Assembly (NCBI RefSeq): GCF_000374085.1
Contig: NZ_KB893411.1
Span: 43,482-107,481 of the forward strand
DNA from: Spirosoma spitsbergense DSM 19989
GTDB lineage: Bacteria; Bacteroidota; Bacteroidia; Cytophagales; Spirosomataceae
Length of the DNA stretch: 64,000 nt
Direction of reading: 5' to 3'
Position numbers and translations under genes: made by a program. Of this stretch, positions 61,786 through 64,000 are shown in pieces. The notes beneath the pieces were generated by a model, which saw only the letters and a program-made list of their open reading frames with translations, made no database searches and was not told where the DNA came from. Each line of letters begins with the position of its first letter. Position 1 is the first letter of the stretch.

Positions 61786-61801
61786 CGGACAGCCGACGCT
61801 G
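61786..61801 (-). repeat. 16-nt GC-rich hairpin insertion 2 in IS630 transposase
   Basis: CGGACAGCCGACGCTG on the plus strand interrupts YSP-(D/E)-LNPTELVW near the third catalytic residue. On the minus strand it reads as CAGC-GTCG-GCTG hairpin followed by TCCG, so it is in opposite orientation to the other four. Its edges are ambiguous by one base. Confidence 0.7.
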
Positions 61802-62057
61802 CTCAACCCGACTGAACTGGTCTGGAATCAGATCAAGCAGGGGCTAGAAAACCGAGTTTTTGTTTCGCTGGAAGACCTGACGGTAGCCGTTCTGGAACAG
61901 GTCAGAACTTTAGAGAAGGATCGAAAATCGGTGCAGGTCTTCTTCCGTAAGAAAGAAGTGGCCTTCTTTACAGATTAATTCACGGATCAATATCACTGCC
62001 CCCGGCAGTTGGTTATCAAATTTCACAAAATTCTTCATTTTGGGTTGACGCATGATA

Positions 62058-63311
62058 TCACCCATCAAATTTCAATAATGCTTTAGTATATTCTCTTTTT
62101 ATATTATCTTCAAAAGAGTCTAAGTAATTTTCCGTAGTCTTTAAGTCTGTATGCCCCAAGCTCTCAGCAATGTACTCTGTTGGTGCCCCCGACCTTTTTA
62201 GAACTGTAGCGAAACTGTGACGAGCATAGTAACTACTTACTGGTTTATCAATCCCTAACTCATTCGCAATACGCTTCATCCACTTGTTAATAAATTTAGT
62301 TACATTTTGAACTAGATCTCGCTCCCGTTTAGGGGCGATATTAGGTTGCAGGAATGGAAATATGAAAGCTTCTTGTTTCCGGTCCTTGTTGCCCCATCTC
62401 TGGATAACTTCTTGAGCCGGTTGGCTTAAGATTACTACTATCGGTTTCAGTTTTGTTTTGGCAGTATTAGCAGTTTTTGCTCGGATGAACTGTAAAATAT
62501 CTCCATCAATGTTTTTCCATTTGAGCCGACATATATCTTTGACATTCATTCCATTGCAGAGATAAGAAAAAATCCACAAATCCCTAGCTTTCTCCTCGGG
62601 ACTGCCTGGCTGAGCTGGGAAATGGAAAATTTTTTCAACTTCAGCCAATGTTAGTGCTTTTTTAATATTTCGACCGGCTGGAATTTGATAGCGATGCTTT
62701 CCAAAAGGATATTGCTCTTTCGTAATGATACTTTTGTCTAGAGCTTGATTCATAATAGCACGTACGGATCGAAGATAAATACCGACAGTTGTTAATGAGC
62801 GGCCTTTTTGAAGCATACTTTTTTCATATTTTTTCAGAAAATCAGGAGTAATATCTTCAAAGGTTAAAGATTTATGGCCTTGGCTAATTGAAGTTAATGC
62901 ACCTTCATAACTAGAAGCTGTGCTAACCTGACCATCTTTCTTTAGATTATCTATGTATGCTTGAAAGGCAGAGGTAAGATCCTGTCTCTTTGCTTTTTCT
63001 TTAAGCGTTTCAGATTCGCTTTGAAAATACTTCCGTTCAAATGCCTCAAAGCTAAATTCTACTAAAGTTTTTAGCACACATTCAGCCTTTACCTCGAAAG
63101 CAGCAATACGTTCCCGAATCAATCTGAGTTCTTGCCGAGTTTTTGATTTATCCTGAACCTCTTCCCATTTAGCTTCCAGCACATCAATTCCAATATTGTA
63201 ATACCGGCGAACACGCTGGAAGCTAATTCTTAACTTGAGTGGGAAGGTTCCATCAGCCTTATTCCTTCGAGTATCCAGGATGACGACAGCTGTAGCAGTA
63301 TGAATCTTCAT
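62058..63311 (-). CDS. Tyrosine recombinase (site-specific integrase) of the island
   Basis: A 417-residue integrase. It has an N-terminal arm-binding domain (VVILDTRRNKADGTFPLKLRISF), a SAM-like core-binding domain (SSYEGALTSISQ, LKKYEKSML) and a catalytic domain. The catalytic residues visible are SSYYARHSFATVLKRSG (RHxxA), SLGHTDLKTTENYLDSF (His and Tyr nucleophile) and the box I region LWIFSYLCNGMNVKDICRLKW. In box I the usual Arg of the ARGM-type motif appears as Asn, as seen in many Bacteroidota integrases. The ATG at 63309-63311 (MKIHTATAVVILD) is chosen over a longer hydrophobic frame. It lies 150 bp inside attR and is the enzyme expected to have made this integration. Confidence 0.93.
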   Translation of the reverse strand: MKIHTATAVVILDTRRNKADGTFPLKLRISFQRVRRYYNIGIDVLEAKWEEVQDKSKTRQELRLIRERIAAFEVKAECVLKTLVEFSFEAFERKYFQSESETLKEKAKRQDLTSAFQAYIDNLKKDGQVSTASSYEGALTSISQGHKSLTFEDITPDFLKKYEKSMLQKGRSLTTVGIYLRSVRAIMNQALDKSIITKEQYPFGKHRYQIPAGRNIKKALTLAEVEKIFHFPAQPGSPEEKARDLWIFSYLCNGMNVKDICRLKWKNIDGDILQFIRAKTANTAKTKLKPIVVILSQPAQEVIQRWGNKDRKQEAFIFPFLQPNIAPKRERDLVQNVTKFINKWMKRIANELGIDKPVSSYYARHSFATVLKRSGAPTEYIAESLGHTDLKTTENYLDSFEDNIKREYTKALLKFDG

Positions 63312-63321
63312 AAGGTATTTA

Positions 63322-63343
63322 TGACACAATTTGATACACAAAT
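63322..63343. repeat. Right arm-type integrase site candidate
   Basis: TGACACAATT followed by TGATACACAAAT, almost the same as the pair at 25293-25316. It lies just upstream of the integrase start, so binding here could also repress the int promoter. Confidence 0.6.
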
Positions 63344-63460
63344 ATAATAAATACCTATAAAAATTAATAAAAACTGTATGGCAAATACGGTTTACTACAT
63401 TGATTATCAATATAATAAGTGAATATCAATAAATAGCTATAAGAATATAGTACAATAAAA

Positions 63461-63510
63461 CATCTGACTGTTAATCAGAGGGTCGCTGGTTCGAGCCCAG
63501 CTTCGGGAGC
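63461..63510 (+). other. attR of the tRNA-Asn island (50 bp direct repeat)
   Basis: Exact copy of tRNA-Asn positions from the anticodon stem to the 3' end plus one base. The 5' half of a tRNA is absent upstream, so this is a displaced tRNA fragment and not a second gene. Confidence 0.95.
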
Positions 63511-63511
63511 A

Positions 63512-63546
63512 AAAAGCCTCAAATCTTACGATTTGGGGCTTTTTTA
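63512..63546 (+). terminator. Original host terminator of tRNA-Asn
   Basis: AAAAGCCTCAAATC and GATTTGGGGCTTTT form a stem with one G-T pair, followed by T's. It directly follows attR and was presumably next to the tRNA before integration. Confidence 0.8.
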
Positions 63547-63622
63547 TTTTTTATTACAACGAATTTGTGCCAAAAAAGAACATCGATTATATTACAGCTA
63601 AATTATACTACCATACATAGAT

Positions 63623-63782
63623 ATGAACGAAGCAGAAAAAATTCAAAGGCTGAAGTCTCTGAGACCCGAGAGCCACTTTAGAGAATTCTTAATTGATCTG
63701 CTTAGGAAAATGGGCTTCACAGAAGTATTTCATACACACAGATACGGAGCCCCAGAGTCGGGTAAAGATATAATCAGGTGCA
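63623..63782 (+). pseudogene. Truncated N-terminus of a restriction-like protein
   Basis: The reading frame MNEAEKIQRLKSLRPESHFREFLIDLLRKMGFTEVFHTHR followed by GAPESGKDII resembles the start of Mrr-type or PD-(D/E)XK proteins (short helix, then G.E.GKDI with a metal-site Asp). It is cut at about 63780, where sequence belonging to the transposase gene on the other strand begins. It is therefore a dead fragment or an interrupted gene whose other half lies outside the window. Confidence 0.55.
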
Positions 63783-63797
63783 TTTCAAAACTACTTA

Positions 63798-64000
63798 TCA
63801 CCTATTAAGGTTATTGGTGACTAATTGCCAGCGGCCACTTTTAGCCGCTACTCGCAGGTTGAGCATCGCCTGAGCCCCCGGGTTGGTCCAACGTTGACCA
63901 CTGCGCTTCATCCGGCACTGGATCACCGTGCGATGAGCCGCTTCCATTGGGCCACTGCCAATCAGCAAACCCCGATTTCTGAAACTACCGTACTGCATCC
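63798..64000 (-). CDS. Transposase C-terminal fragment (ISKra4-like), cut by window edge
   Basis: The visible 67 residues, YGSFRNRGLLIGSGPMEAAHRTVIQCRMKRSGQRW and then AQAMLNLRVAAKSGRW, match the C-terminus of transposases of the ISKra4 and related groups (the IGSG..E.A motif and RxKRSGxRW). The gene continues beyond 64000. The IS appears to have inserted into the restriction-like gene on its left. Confidence 0.7.
   Translation of the reverse strand, partial: MQYGSFRNRGLLIGSGPMEAAHRTVIQCRMKRSGQRWTNPGAQAMLNLRVAAKSGRWQLVTNNLNR

Larger units (their letters stand above)
60937..61978 (+). pseudogene. IS630-family transposase with four frame disruptions
   Basis: The intact N-terminal part has two HTH units (GWKQVAIAQALGMTQGWVSRTL, FGVSYDPSQVGRIL). 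The catalytic part is scattered over frames: VILYIDEAACYLLP (first Asp), LLIFW then DGASIHRSEVVRTF (second Asp), HLERLPAYSP then LNPTELVWNQIK (Glu), and VFFRKKEVAFFTD to the stop. Shifts occur at an A7 run (about 61397), a C5 run (about 61607) and two 16-nt GC-rich insertions at 61671-61686 and 61786-61801. The A7 site could be a programmed frameshift, as in some IS630 members, but the rest would prevent a normal product. Confidence 0.85.
60891..61992 (+). mobile_element. IS630-family insertion sequence (degenerate)
   Basis: The left end TATTGATACGTGAGT and right end, reverse-complemented, TATTGATCCGTGAAT are imperfect inverted repeats enclosing a broken IS630 transposase gene. About 1.1 kb is a normal size. 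The exact TA target site is uncertain. It lies between the cargo and the integrase gene. Confidence 0.75.
25193..63510. mobile_element. 38.3 kb genomic island integrated in tRNA-Asn
   Basis: The island is bounded by perfect 50 bp repeats of the tRNA 3' half. A tyrosine recombinase gene lies just inside attR, and similar TGATACACAA-type repeats are found inside each end. The interior is visibly AT-richer than the flanking core and carries several IS elements. It also encodes an AlpA-like excisionase candidate and a primase-helicase module. I see no conjugation or phage structural genes, so it is best called an integrative island or satellite-like element that would need help to move. The main cargo is a 7-deazaguanine DNA-modification-like locus. 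Confidence 0.93.

Noticed and set aside
25243..63460. Prophage
   Set aside because: An integrase, an excisionase-like gene and a primase-helicase are present, but no capsid, portal, terminase, tail or lysis genes can be recognised.
25243..63460. Integrative conjugative element
   Set aside because: No relaxase, coupling protein or Tra/VirB-like genes were seen; HerA here is paired with NurA and is not a VirD4-type protein.
63461..63510. Second tRNA-Asn gene
   Set aside because: Only the 3' 50 bases are present; the 5' acceptor strand and D-arm are missing, so it is attR.
1..64000. CRISPR array
   Set aside because: No regularly spaced direct repeats with unique spacers were seen. The Cas4-like cysteines belong to a nuclease paired with a UvrD helicase, with no other Cas genes nearby.

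Overview
The window looks like a chromosome segment from a Bacteroidota bacterium of the order Cytophagales (Spirosoma-like; the genus is an inference). Supporting signs are a DUF5606 protein, an OMP_b-brl_3 type outer-membrane receptor, a LytS/LytTR pair, TAnnTTTG-type -7 boxes and many Bacteroidota-style proteins. Positions 1-25.2 kb are GC-rich core sequence. They carry a TonB-type receptor, a two-component system, pyruvate kinase, EngB, a thioredoxin, a minus-strand surface-polysaccharide operon (8.9-21.3 kb: lipid-carrier sugar transferase, three glycosyltransferases, heparinase-like protein, fused dehydrogenase, WecB, methyltransferase, Wzy-like and Wzz-like proteins), queuine tRNA-ribosyltransferase, a GT2, RsmG and tRNA-Asn(GUU).

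A 38.3 kb AT-rich island is integrated into the 3' half of tRNA-Asn. A perfect 50 bp direct repeat (25193-25242 and 63461-63510) marks attL and attR. A tyrosine recombinase sits just inside attR, and similar arm-type repeats lie inside both ends. The left third holds a sacsin-like GHKL ATPase, IS elements, nested 195 bp MITE-like elements, a truncated RES protein and a replication-type module (VRR-NUC-like nuclease, DUF6371 primase-like protein, P4-type primase-helicase, AlpA-like excisionase).

The main cargo (39.2-60.9 kb) resembles a Dpd-type 7-deazaguanine DNA modification/restriction locus in a variant form. It has a complete GTP-to-preQ1 gene set (FolE2, QueD, QueE, QueC, QueF) and two TGT/DpdA-like base-exchange proteins, one fused to a YaaA/DUF6884-like domain. 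Around these are NurA-HerA, a uracil-DNA-glycosylase-fold protein, a Cas4/AddB-like Fe-S nuclease with a UvrD-type helicase, a possible nuclease and two Ski2-like helicases. The simplest reading is that the synthesis genes make a 7-deazaguanine base, the TGT-like proteins put it into DNA, and the helicases and nucleases attack DNA without it. The QueC lacks all four zinc cysteines and the QueF has His to Gln at a catalytic position.

A second unexpected signal is five 16-nt GC-rich hairpin insertions. They interrupt transposase genes of three different IS families (ISAs1, IS3, IS630), often next to catalytic motifs. Each has a 3-4 bp stem, a 4-nt loop and a tail close to GNCCGG, and removing each one restores the reading frame. 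To the right of attR, the host tRNA terminator is followed by a gene fragment cut by another transposase.
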